Source of the DNA: Chloroflexota bacterium
Lineage (GTDB): Bacteria; Chloroflexota; UBA6077; JACCZL01
NCBI GenBank assembly: GCA_020850535.1
Contig: JADZEM010000217.1
Coordinates: 1-64,000 of the forward strand
Direction: 5' to 3'
Length of the DNA: 64,000 bases
Shown: positions 16,897 to 24,555 of the stretch, one piece after another
Layout of the letters: each line of letters starts with the position of its first letter
Position numbering within the stretch: position 1 is the stretch's first letter
Notes under the pieces: model-generated
The model's input: only the letters and a program-made list of their open reading frames with translations
The model's database searches: none
Told to the model about the DNA's origin: nothing
Position numbers and translations under genes: made by a program

Positions 16897-18153
16897 CTAC
16901 CCAGGCAGACGCGCCGGGCGGCCCCTGCGTGAGGGCGGATACGCCGCCAGCACCTCTGCTTCGAGCCGGTCCAGTACGCCGTCGATGATAGCCGCGCGGA
17001 CGCGCGCGGTCAGGCCCAGGAAGAACGCAAGGTTGTGGGTCGCCGCCAGCGTGTAGGCCAGGAGTTCCTCGGCAGCGAACAGGTGCCGCAGGTACGCGCG
17101 CGTGAAGGTCGTGCAGGTCGGACAGACACAGGTCGGGTCGGGCGGGCCGTCGTCCTCGCGGTAGACGACGCGCTTGATGTCGAGTGGACCAGCCGCCGTC
17201 AGCAGTAAGCCATGCGCGGCGTAGCGCGTCGGCGCGGCTGACTCGAACGTGTCGATGCCGGCCCGCGCCGCCGCAAACAGGTCTGACGGATCGCCCAGGG
17301 CCGTCAGGTGGCGCGGCCGGTCTGAGGGCAGCGCGGCGATGGTGTCTCGAAGAGCTGTCTCCGTCGCCGCCAGTATGTCGGCTCCCGGCCCGCTCAGCGC
17401 GAAGCCGTCGAAGGGCAGCTCGGCCAGCTCCACGACAGCCTCGCAGTGCGCCTCGCCCCTGGCTCTTCCCGACACCGCCACGCTGGCGTAGAGGCCCTGG
17501 CCGGTTCGCTGGCGCGCCGCCAGGGTCCGCTCGGCCCAGCGGACGGCCCGCGCCGGCGAGACTGCCCGACGCCCCGAGCCAGCCGCCGCGAACTCGTCCG
17601 ACAGCGCCACGAAGAGGTCGGCCCCACACTGCTCCTGGAGCTGCACAAACGTCTCGGGCGTCCAGCGGTGGGTCGAGCCGTCGAGGTGCGAGCGGAAGGT
17701 CACGCCGTCGTCGTCCACCTTGACGATCCGCCCCTGCGCTGCCGCCCGCTCCTGCGCCCGCCGCTGGGCGTACTGGTCTGGCGCTGGCCGGGGCCTGACC
17801 AGCAGGCCATCGTACCGTTCAAGGTCGCCGCCCAGACGCGCAAGCTGATAGCCGCCGTTATCGACGAAGATCGGCCCGGACCAGCCCGAGAAGGTGTGCA
17901 GGCCGCCGAGCGCCGACAGCTGATCCGCACCGGGCCGCATCACGAACTGGTACAGACTTACGGCTGTCGCCTGCGCGCCGAGACCGGCCACTTCGTCTGG
18001 CTGCAAACTTGCGACGACGCCCTGCCCGGCCGGAACGACGAACGCCGGCGTCTCCATCGCGCCGTGGGGCGTCTCCAGGCGACCGGCCCGTGCGCCCGAA
18101 GCCGGGTCCGTCGCCAGCACCGTGAACGAGATTGCGCTACGACTCTCGGCCAT
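16897..18153 (-). CDS. Divergent tRNA-guanine transglycosylase (TGT)-family protein
   Basis: A 418-residue TGT-fold protein. The zinc site is intact: C342, C344, C347 and H373 (CVCPTC, then THNL), with the spacing of bacterial TGT. The general-base motif is DNGGYQ (D98), close to the family DSGGYQ. The nucleophile region reads GIDTFESAAPTR where bacterial TGT has VDMFDCVLPTR, so the catalytic Asp is replaced by Glu304. The GGLAVGE-like base-recognition loop is not obvious; GFALSGPGAD occupies that region. ATG 18153 is used, with GGGGAG upstream. It may act on tRNA with altered specificity or be a paralogue with another role; no queuosine synthesis genes are nearby. Confidence 0.8.
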   Translation of the reverse strand: MAESRSAISFTVLATDPASGARAGRLETPHGAMETPAFVVPAGQGVVASLQPDEVAGLGAQATAVSLYQFVMRPGADQLSALGGLHTFSGWSGPIFVDNGGYQLARLGGDLERYDGLLVRPRPAPDQYAQRRAQERAAAQGRIVKVDDDGVTFRSHLDGSTHRWTPETFVQLQEQCGADLFVALSDEFAAAGSGRRAVSPARAVRWAERTLAARQRTGQGLYASVAVSGRARGEAHCEAVVELAELPFDGFALSGPGADILAATETALRDTIAALPSDRPRHLTALGDPSDLFAAARAGIDTFESAAPTRYAAHGLLLTAAGPLDIKRVVYREDDGPPDPTCVCPTCTTFTRAYLRHLFAAEELLAYTLAATHNLAFFLGLTARVRAAIIDGVLDRLEAEVLAAYPPSRRGRPARLPG

Positions 18154-18411
18154 CGTCTCCCCGAATCCTCGGGCAGCACCGGCCGCGCCTCGGATCTCGC
18201 GAATGATACGGCCCGCCGAGGCCGCCCACGCGCCAGAACCGGCCGCCGGCTGCGATGCGCTATACTCGGAATCCGTCCGCGCGGGCACGAGCAGGTGCGC
18301 CCCGTTTCTGCTGGGCCACCCTCGCAGCCCCAGGGATCGCTGACCGGCCCTGGCCTTCGGGCCGATGGTGACGCCAGCGCCCCGGGCACATCTGATCCGC
18401 GAGCGGGCCTG

Positions 18412-19134
18412 GTGACCGATCCGCTGCTGTCTCTCATCATCCCGGCCTACAACGAGGAGTCTCGTCTGCCCGCCACCCTGGCGCGCATCAGCGACGCCCT
18501 CGAAGTCCGTGGCGAGCCGTACGAAGTGCTGGTCGTCGTCAACGGCAGTACGGACCGCACCGAGGACGTCGTCAAGGCCGCCGCCCAGCGCGACAGCAAC
18601 ATCAAGCTGATCGTGACGCCGCTGGCGGGCAAGGGCCGCGCCGTGCGAATCGGCGTGTCCGAGGCGCGCGGCGACCGGATCGTCTTCGCTGACGCCGACC
18701 TGAGTACTCCTATCGAAGAGGTGATCGGCCTGACCGATCGGCTCTCAGCACGGCACCAGGTCGTGATCGCCAGCCGCGAGGGGGCCGGCGCGCGCCGGGT
18801 GGGCGAGCCGTACACCCGCCACCTGATGGGCCGGGTCTTCAACCTGCTGGTGCAGGCGTTGGCCGTCCCCGGCATTCAGGACACCCAGTGCGGTTTCAAG
18901 GCGTTCACCCGCGCCTGCGCTCACGACGTGTTCAGCCGGCAGCGCGTCGTCGGCTTCGGATTCGACGTCGAGGTGCTGTATGTGGCCCGAATGCTCGGCT
19001 ACGGCATCAAAGAGGTGCCGGTCACGTGGGAGTACGCCGCCAGCAGTCGGGTCGATCCGCTGCGCGACACGATTCGGATGTTCCGCGACGTGCTGCGGGT
19101 CCGCCTGAACGCGCTGCGCGGCGAGTACGCCTGA
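18412..19134 (+). CDS. Family 2 glycosyltransferase, dolichyl-phosphate glucosyltransferase-like
   Basis: A 240-residue GT-A enzyme: LSLIIPAYNEESRLPATL opens the nucleotide-sugar site, NGSTDRTED follows, FADADLSTP is the metal-binding DxD region, and DTQCGFKAF is typical of DPM1/ALG5-like members. It probably moves a sugar from a nucleotide donor to a polyprenyl phosphate at the membrane, although no transmembrane helix is present. GTG 18412 puts the catalytic domain right at the N-terminus; no strong ribosome site is visible. A TATACT box at 18261-18266 may drive it. It precedes metG and a GT-C-like gene in the same direction. Confidence 0.85.
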   Translation: MTDPLLSLIIPAYNEESRLPATLARISDALEVRGEPYEVLVVVNGSTDRTEDVVKAAAQRDSNIKLIVTPLAGKGRAVRIGVSEARGDRIVFADADLSTPIEEVIGLTDRLSARHQVVIASREGAGARRVGEPYTRHLMGRVFNLLVQALAVPGIQDTQCGFKAFTRACAHDVFSRQRVVGFGFDVEVLYVARMLGYGIKEVPVTWEYAASSRVDPLRDTIRMFRDVLRVRLNALRGEYA

Positions 19135-19239
19135 CCGGCCTGTTCCCGGGTCCGCGCGAGCGATTCGGCCTCCCGGATCGTCTGAGCAGACCCTGCGCCT
19201 CAGCCGCCTCCCGTTTTCGAGTCAGCCTGCGTCAGACGA

Positions 19240-19245
19240 TATACT
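19240..19245 (+). promoter_or_regulatory. -10 element of metG, possible leaderless transcript
   Basis: TATACT ends eight bases before the metG ATG at 19253, and there is no Shine-Dalgarno sequence between them. Transcription would begin at or next to the start codon. The -35 region is weak. Confidence 0.45.
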
Positions 19246-19252
19246 CTCCAGC

Positions 19253-20890
19253 ATGCCGGACACGATTCTCGTCTGCACTGCCTGGCCCTACGTCAACGGG
19301 TCGCTGCACGTCGGCCACCTGGCCGGCGTCTACGTGCCTGCCGATACCTTTGCTCGCTTCCAGCGCCTGCGCGGCAACCGGGTGCTGATGGTGTCCGGCA
19401 GCGACGAGCACGGCACGCCGATCACCGTGCGCGCCGAGCAGGACGGCGTGACGCCGAAGGAGATCGCCGACCGCTTCCACGAGGAGTTCCTCGGGTACTG
19501 GCGCGACCTCGGCATCAGCTACGACCTGTACACGCGGACCGGCACCGACACGCATCGCGAGGTCTCGCAGGACGAGCTGCTGCTGCTCGACGAGCGGGGC
19601 TACCTGTTCCAGGAGACCACCGAGGCGTTCTACGACGAGAAGGCCGCCCGCTTCCTGCCCGACCGCTACGTTGAGGGCACCTGCCCGAACTGCGGCTACG
19701 AGAAGGCGCGCGGCGACCAGTGCGACAACTGCGGCAAGCTGCTCGACCCGACGGACCTGATCGATCCGCGCAGCCGCTTCAGCGGGACGGCCCCGATTCG
19801 CCGCTCGACCACCCACTACTACATCGACCTGCCGAAGGTGAACGAGCCGCTGCTGGCCTGGGCCTCGAAGATGACCCACTGGCGGCCGAACGTCTACCGC
19901 TTCACCCGCAACTTCCTCGAAGGCGGCCTCCAGGCCCGCGCTATCACCCGCGATATGTCCTGGGGCGTGCCGGTGCCGTTCCCGGGCTACGAGGAGAAGC
20001 GCATCTACGTCTGGATCGAGGCCGTCACGGGCTACCTCTCGGCCAGCGTCGAGTGGGCACGCCTGAAGGGCGACGTGGACGCCTGGAAGCCGTGGTGGAA
20101 GGACGAGTCCACCCGCCAGTACTACTTCATCGGCAAGGACAACATCCCGTTCCACACGGTGATCTGGCCGGCCATCCTGATCGCTCGCGGCGACACGATC
20201 CTGCCCTACGACGTGCCCGCCAACGAGTACATGAACTTCGGCGGGCAGAAGGCGTCCAAGAGCGCCGGCATCGGCACGACCGTTCCGGCATTGCTGCAGG
20301 CGTTCGATCCGGACCCGATCCGCTACTACCTGACGGCGAACGCTCCGGAGAACAGCGACACGGACTTCTCTTCGGACGAGCTGATCCGGCGCAACAACGA
20401 CGAGCTGGTGGCGACCTGGGGCAACCTCGTCCATCGGACGCTGACCTTCACGCAGCGGTACTTCGAGGGCAAGGTGCCCGGCGATGGCACGATTGACCCC
20501 GGCCTCAAGGCCGAGATCGAGGCGACCTTTGAGGCGGTCACAGCGAAGCTTGAGAGTGCTCGCTTCAAGGAGACCATCGGCGACGTGATGGCGCTGGCCC
20601 GCGTCGGGAACCGCTACTTCGACGAGCAGGCGCCCTGGAAGGTCGTCAAGGTGGACAAGGACGCGGCGGGGCAGACGGTCGGGTCGCTGCTGCACCTGAT
20701 CAACGCCCTCAAAGTGTTGTTCGCGCCGTTCCTGCCGTTCACCTCGGCGAAGCTTCACGGGCTGCTCGGGCACGAGGACACGCTGGAGGCGCACGGCTGG
20801 CAGTGGGAGCTGTTACCGGTCGGTCAGGCGCTGCCCGCGCCGAGTCCCTTGTTCGTCAAGATCGACACGAGCAAGCTCGCCGAGGCGTGA
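19253..20890 (+). CDS. metG: Methionyl-tRNA synthetase
   Basis: A 545-residue class I aminoacyl-tRNA synthetase that charges tRNA-Met. The HIGH motif is HVGH (residues 19-22). A zinc knuckle with CPNCG and CDNCG follows near 143-160, and KMSKS appears as KASKS near 330. The anticodon-binding helical domain fills the C-terminal part, and there is no EMAP-type tRNA-binding extension, as in the shorter MetG class. The next gene starts inside the stop codon (GTGA overlap), so the two are cotranscribed. Confidence 0.97.
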   Translation: MPDTILVCTAWPYVNGSLHVGHLAGVYVPADTFARFQRLRGNRVLMVSGSDEHGTPITVRAEQDGVTPKEIADRFHEEFLGYWRDLGISYDLYTRTGTDTHREVSQDELLLLDERGYLFQETTEAFYDEKAARFLPDRYVEGTCPNCGYEKARGDQCDNCGKLLDPTDLIDPRSRFSGTAPIRRSTTHYYIDLPKVNEPLLAWASKMTHWRPNVYRFTRNFLEGGLQARAITRDMSWGVPVPFPGYEEKRIYVWIEAVTGYLSASVEWARLKGDVDAWKPWWKDESTRQYYFIGKDNIPFHTVIWPAILIARGDTILPYDVPANEYMNFGGQKASKSAGIGTTVPALLQAFDPDPIRYYLTANAPENSDTDFSSDELIRRNNDELVATWGNLVHRTLTFTQRYFEGKVPGDGTIDPGLKAEIEATFEAVTAKLESARFKETIGDVMALARVGNRYFDEQAPWKVVKVDKDAAGQTVGSLLHLINALKVLFAPFLPFTSAKLHGLLGHEDTLEAHGWQWELLPVGQALPAPSPLFVKIDTSKLAEA

Positions 20891-22419
20891 CCCGGAGCGC
20901 CCGCCTCGGCGCACGGGCGGCGTGGCTGCTGCTCGTCCCGATCTTGCTTGCGTACGGATATATCGCGGTCGGGTATGCGCGCGGCACGCCACGCTGGAAC
21001 AACCCGGACGAGCCGGCCCACGTCAACGTCGTGCGGCAGATCGCCCGGACCGGGCAACTGCCCGTCCTCCAGCAGGGCGACTGGGACAGCGAGCTGCTGT
21101 CACGCCTGACGACGCACTGGTTCCCGAACGACTACGATGTCGACGGGATTCGCTACGAGGGACACCAGCCGCCGCTCTACTACCTGCTGGCCGCACCCGT
21201 GCACTGGTTGACGGCCGGCCAGCCGATCAACCGCCAGATCCTGGCACTCAGGCTCTTTTCGATCCTGATCGCGGCGGTGACGGTCGTGGCGGCGTTCGTC
21301 GTGGCGCGCGAGGCTGCCCCAACACGGCCGGCGCTCGCCGTCCTGACGGCCGCCACCGTCGCCTTCATCCCGATGAACACCGCGATCTCGGCGGCCGTCA
21401 ACAACGATGCCCTGGCGAGCGCCCTGGCAGCCGTGGCGCTGGCCGCGCTGATGATCGGCCGGCGGCGGGGCTTCTCAGACCGGTGGGCCGTGGGGATTGG
21501 CGTCCTGATCGGGGCGCTGGTGCTGACCAAGCTGACCGTCTACGTGTACGTGCCGCTGATCCTGGGAACGCTGCTCCTGGCCGGGCGCACATCGTCCCCC
21601 GGCGATGCTGCAGGCACGGCTCGGCCTGCCGCCATCTCGTGGCTGCGGACGCTGCGCTGGCCGGCCATCGCCGTGGCTGTCTCCCTGCTGGTGGCCGGCT
21701 GGTGGGTCGTGCGGAACATGCTGGTCTACGGTCCGCTCGACCCGCTCGCCATGGCCCGCCACGACCAGATCGTCGTCGGGCAGCCACGCTGGACGAGCTA
21801 CGACCTGGAGTCCCTTGACTTCTTCTTCCGGATCCTCTTCCGCAGCTTCTGGGGCATGTTCGGCTGGATGGGCGTCGTGCTGGACGACGGCTTCTACATC
21901 CTCTATCTCGTGCTGACGGTGCTCGGCATCGCGGGGGTAGAGATCGGCTGGCTGGCCCGAACGGCGCTCGGCGTCCGCCACAAGGGGCTGCTGATCGGGG
22001 CGGCGCTGCTGGTCTTCGGCGAGGTCGCCTATTACAACCTGACGTTCATCCAGCCGCAGGGCCGCTACCTGTTTCCGGCGCTGGTTCCGCTGGCGCTCTT
22101 TCTGTCGAGCGGCTGGACCGCGCTGGCCGACCGCGCCGTCAGTCCGCTCCCGGTGCGACTGCTCACGACGGCCGTCCTGGCCGGAGCCATCGCCTGGGCG
22201 CTGGGCGAGGCTCATGGCGCGCTGCGAGCCAGCGAGCTGTGGAGCGACAACGCCCTGATCGCGGCGGCATCGGTGGGCGCGCTGGCAGTCCTGCTGTTGC
22301 CTGAGCGCGCTCGACGCTGGCTGCCGGACGGCCTGCCGCTGATGCTGGCCCTGACGCTCGGCCTGCTGGACTACGCCGCCCTGGTCAAGTTCGTGGCGCC
22401 GGCGTTCCCGGTCCGGTAG
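20887..22419 (+). CDS. GT-C-like polytopic membrane protein (DUF2142/GT39-like)
   Basis: A 510-residue membrane protein with about ten or more hydrophobic segments. The first extracytoplasmic loop carries NNPDEPAHVNVVRQI, with the acidic DE pair expected in GT-C glycosyltransferases that use lipid-linked sugars, followed by GHQPPLYYLLAAP. Length and layout fit the DUF2142/ArnT-like group. It starts at GTG 20887, overlapping metG by four bases. With the upstream family 2 glycosyltransferase it may form a lipid-linked sugar transfer route, an inference from proximity and fold. Confidence 0.75.
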   Translation: MTRSARLGARAAWLLLVPILLAYGYIAVGYARGTPRWNNPDEPAHVNVVRQIARTGQLPVLQQGDWDSELLSRLTTHWFPNDYDVDGIRYEGHQPPLYYLLAAPVHWLTAGQPINRQILALRLFSILIAAVTVVAAFVVAREAAPTRPALAVLTAATVAFIPMNTAISAAVNNDALASALAAVALAALMIGRRRGFSDRWAVGIGVLIGALVLTKLTVYVYVPLILGTLLLAGRTSSPGDAAGTARPAAISWLRTLRWPAIAVAVSLLVAGWWVVRNMLVYGPLDPLAMARHDQIVVGQPRWTSYDLESLDFFFRILFRSFWGMFGWMGVVLDDGFYILYLVLTVLGIAGVEIGWLARTALGVRHKGLLIGAALLVFGEVAYYNLTFIQPQGRYLFPALVPLALFLSSGWTALADRAVSPLPVRLLTTAVLAGAIAWALGEAHGALRASELWSDNALIAAASVGALAVLLLPERARRWLPDGLPLMLALTLGLLDYAALVKFVAPAFPVR

Positions 22420-23104
22420 CGCGGTCTGGAGGAAGTCGGTCGGGGCGTGAGCTTGTCCCCGGAGGCGACGGATCGCGGCGCATCCCGCGTACCAGGATGC
22501 CGCTAGCAGGGTCGACCGCCGCGCCCGTCAGCACGAAGCCGCGCCGCCCGTAGAATGCCACGTTCTCCGAGACGTTCGTGTCCAGGTAGGCCGGCAGCCC
22601 TTCTCGGTCGAGCCGCTCGTACATCGACGCGAGCAGCGCGCTGCCGACGCCCTGCCCCTGGGCCTCGGGCGCGGTCCCGACCGCGCACAGGTACCAGTGC
22701 GGCCCGGAGACGGCCGCACGGTGGAGCTGCGATGCGACGGCGTCGTAGGCGTCGATGCGCGCCCAGGCGACTGGCCCAACCACGGCCTGCGCCTCAGCGA
22801 GACCGCACTCAGCAAGCTGCTCGGCGGTTGGCTCGACGTGCTCCGGCGCCCACCAGATCGCCGCGCCCAGGAGCGTGGCCCGAGCGTTCTCGGCCACCAG
22901 ACACTCGCCGTAGCGGAGTCCGTAGCGCAGCATCCCGCTGAACGTGCACCTCGACGCTGCGAGGCGGCTCGGCTCGTCGTCGCCCAGGAGCCGGGTGAAC
23001 GGCCGGCCGACGAACGCACGCGCCAGCATCGCGGCGGCCGCCGCGATCTCGTCTGGTCGCAGCGACCGCACCTGCACGTGCGCTTCCTCCGTCGGGGTTG
23101 TCAA
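22385..23104 (-). CDS. GNAT-family N-acetyltransferase
   Basis: A 239-residue acetyl-CoA-dependent acyltransferase. Motif A is intact in LCAVGTAPEAQGQGVGSALL, where QGQGVG binds the CoA pyrophosphate, and the later ENVAFYGRRGFV is the common motif B region. The Pro/Arg-rich C-terminal tail is dispensable-looking and overlaps the 3' end of the convergent membrane protein gene by 35 bases. Substrate unknown. Confidence 0.88.
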   Translation of the reverse strand: MTTPTEEAHVQVRSLRPDEIAAAAAMLARAFVGRPFTRLLGDDEPSRLAASRCTFSGMLRYGLRYGECLVAENARATLLGAAIWWAPEHVEPTAEQLAECGLAEAQAVVGPVAWARIDAYDAVASQLHRAAVSGPHWYLCAVGTAPEAQGQGVGSALLASMYERLDREGLPAYLDTNVSENVAFYGRRGFVLTGAAVDPASGILVRGMRRDPSPPGTSSRPDRLPPDRATGPGTPAPRT

Positions 23105-23166
23105 GAAGGCCGGTTCGTCGCCGGCACGTCGATGGCGTCAGGTAGTGTGCCGGGCACGAACAATCA

Positions 23167-23284
23167 TGTCAGCCTGAACGCACCGAGCTTGCGAGGGAAG
23201 TGAAGGATCTCACACACCGGTGCGACGCACTGCACGGTGAGATCCTTCGGCTGCGCTCGCAGGCTCGCTTCGCTCAGGATGACA
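23167..23284. repeat. Family B long inverted repeat
   Basis: The arms run TGTCAGCCTGAACGCACCGA to GAAGGATCTCAC, and GTGAGATCCTTC back to CTCAGGATGACA. The apex is a short GC-rich loop. The inner 12 bp (GAAGGATCTCAC/GTGAGATCCTTC) are perfect and the outer parts imperfect. It lies between two minus-strand genes and next to the 18-bp array. Confidence 0.75.
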
Positions 23285-23321
23285 TTGAATCTTGCACGCT
23301 TCGCACAAGACGTCCGCCCTG

Positions 23322-23483
23322 CTCGAGGCTTCCGCTCTACTCGAGACATGCTCCCTGCTCGAGGCTTCCGCTCTACTCGAGACTTGCTCCCTGCTCGAGA
23401 CTTGCTCCCTGCTCGAGGCTTCTTCCCTGCTCGAGGCTTCTTCCCTGCTCGAGACATGCTCCCTGCTCGAGGCTTCCGCCCTG
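23322..23483. repeat. 18-bp tandem array with a CTCGAG core (nine units)
   Basis: Nine consecutive 18-base units each begin CTCGAG. They fall in a few types, such as CTCGAGGCTTCCGCTCTA, CTCGAGACATGCTCCCTG and CTCGAGGCTTCTTCCCTG. Because 18 is divisible by three, all frames stay open and give hexapeptide repeats, but no ribosome site or family supports translation. The strict spacing of a palindromic hexamer suggests either a minisatellite or a protein-binding array. Confidence 0.8.
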
Positions 23484-23615
23484 CTCGCGACGACTCTGCT
23501 GCTTCGGAGCCGTCCGCCGGCAGGCTGCGCGGGGACAGCCAAACGAACCCGCTCGCGCCGCAAAGGGGCGCGAGCGGCACAGCCACCGTCGAGGCACAGC
23601 CGACCAACGGAGCGG

Positions 23616-24404
23616 CTAGCGGACGGCTCGCTGCTCCTTCGGTAGCCAGGCGTCGAGGCCGGCCTGTGTGTCGCCAGATGGCGCGTACTCCAGCGCGACG
23701 TAGCCCTGGTAGCCGCTCTCGTCGATGGCCTTCAGGACGTTCGGGTAGTTGATCTCGCCGGTGCCCGGCTCGTGCCGGCCCGGGACGTCCGCGATCTGGA
23801 TGTGTGCGATCTTCGAGAGGTTGCTCTTGATCGTATCGATCAGGTTCCCCTCCATGATCTGCATGTGATAGATGTCGTACTGGAACTTGACGGCCGGACT
23901 GTCGACCTCGTCCACGATGCCGAACCCGAGCATCGAGTTGTCCAGGAAGTAGCCCGGCGTCTGGACCGAGTTCAGCCCTTCCGACATCAGCACCACGCCG
24001 GCCGCCTCGCAGAGCGGCGCGGCCCGCTTCAGGTTCTCGACGCAGGTGGCGCGCGCCTCCTCGAGGCTCACGCCGGCCGGCACCTTACCGGCGAGGGCGT
24101 TGAGGAGGGTCGTGCCCAGGCGCGGCGCGATGGCCAGCGCCTCCTTGACGCTCTCGTGGAACCGCTCCTTCATCGACGGATCGCACAGGTAGCCGCGATC
24201 TCCGCCGGCAAAGTTCCCGGCATCGGTGTCGAAAAGGATCATCGTCAGGTTGTGCTTCTTCAGCTCTCGCTCGATGGCGTCGAGATCGTAGTGGAAGGGG
24301 AAGAGCATCTCGACGTGGGTGAAGCCGGCCTCCGCTGCCTTGGCGAAGCGGTCCAGCACATCGACCTCGGTGTAGAGCATGGAGAGGTTTGCTGCGAACT
24401 TCAT
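23616..24404 (-). CDS. hyi: Hydroxypyruvate isomerase-like sugar isomerase/epimerase
   Basis: A 262-residue AP-endonuclease-2-type TIM barrel. MKFAANLSMLYTEVDVLDRF is the usual Hyi opening, with metal-site pieces FQYDIYHMQIMEGN, HIQIADVPGRHEPGTGEINY and a late ALEY glutamate. The family interconverts hydroxypyruvate and tartronate semialdehyde or related hydroxy-oxo acids. Two ATGs are adjacent: 24404 is six bases from GGAGG and is preferred over 24407, which is only three. The D-2-hydroxyacid dehydrogenases at 50-53 kb could act on related compounds, though they are distant. Confidence 0.85.
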   Translation of the reverse strand: MKFAANLSMLYTEVDVLDRFAKAAEAGFTHVEMLFPFHYDLDAIERELKKHNLTMILFDTDAGNFAGGDRGYLCDPSMKERFHESVKEALAIAPRLGTTLLNALAGKVPAGVSLEEARATCVENLKRAAPLCEAAGVVLMSEGLNSVQTPGYFLDNSMLGFGIVDEVDSPAVKFQYDIYHMQIMEGNLIDTIKSNLSKIAHIQIADVPGRHEPGTGEINYPNVLKAIDESGYQGYVALEYAPSGDTQAGLDAWLPKEQRAVR

Positions 24405-24470
24405 CATCGTCCTCCGCGATGGTGATGCTTGCGCGCTCGGCCCCTCGGCGTCAAGGGAAGGAAGCCGTGA

Positions 24471-24552
24471 GCCATCAGCGATCAGCGATCAGACGCATGG
24501 CGGCACAGGCCACCTTGCTATGCTGACGGCTGACCACTGATGGCTGACAGCT
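24471..24552. repeat. Opposed degenerate heptamer arrays
   Basis: GCCATCA GCGATCA GCGATCA (24471-24491) is followed about 30 bases later by TGCTGAC GGCTGAC CACTGAT GGCTGAC (24521-24548), whose units are roughly the reverse complement. The pair could fold into a loose hairpin between the isomerase and DUF2330 genes. Confidence 0.55.
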
Positions 24553-24555
24553 CGC

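Noticed and set aside
16897-18153. DpdA-type enzyme of a 7-deazaguanine DNA modification system
   Set aside because: No other dpd gene, nuclease or helicase lies nearby, and the zinc site and length fit ordinary TGT better.
23164-23645. Open frames on both strands over the 18-bp array, with hexapeptide repeats
   Set aside because: They follow from the repeat period being a multiple of three. None has a ribosome site, and they run into the inverted repeat.
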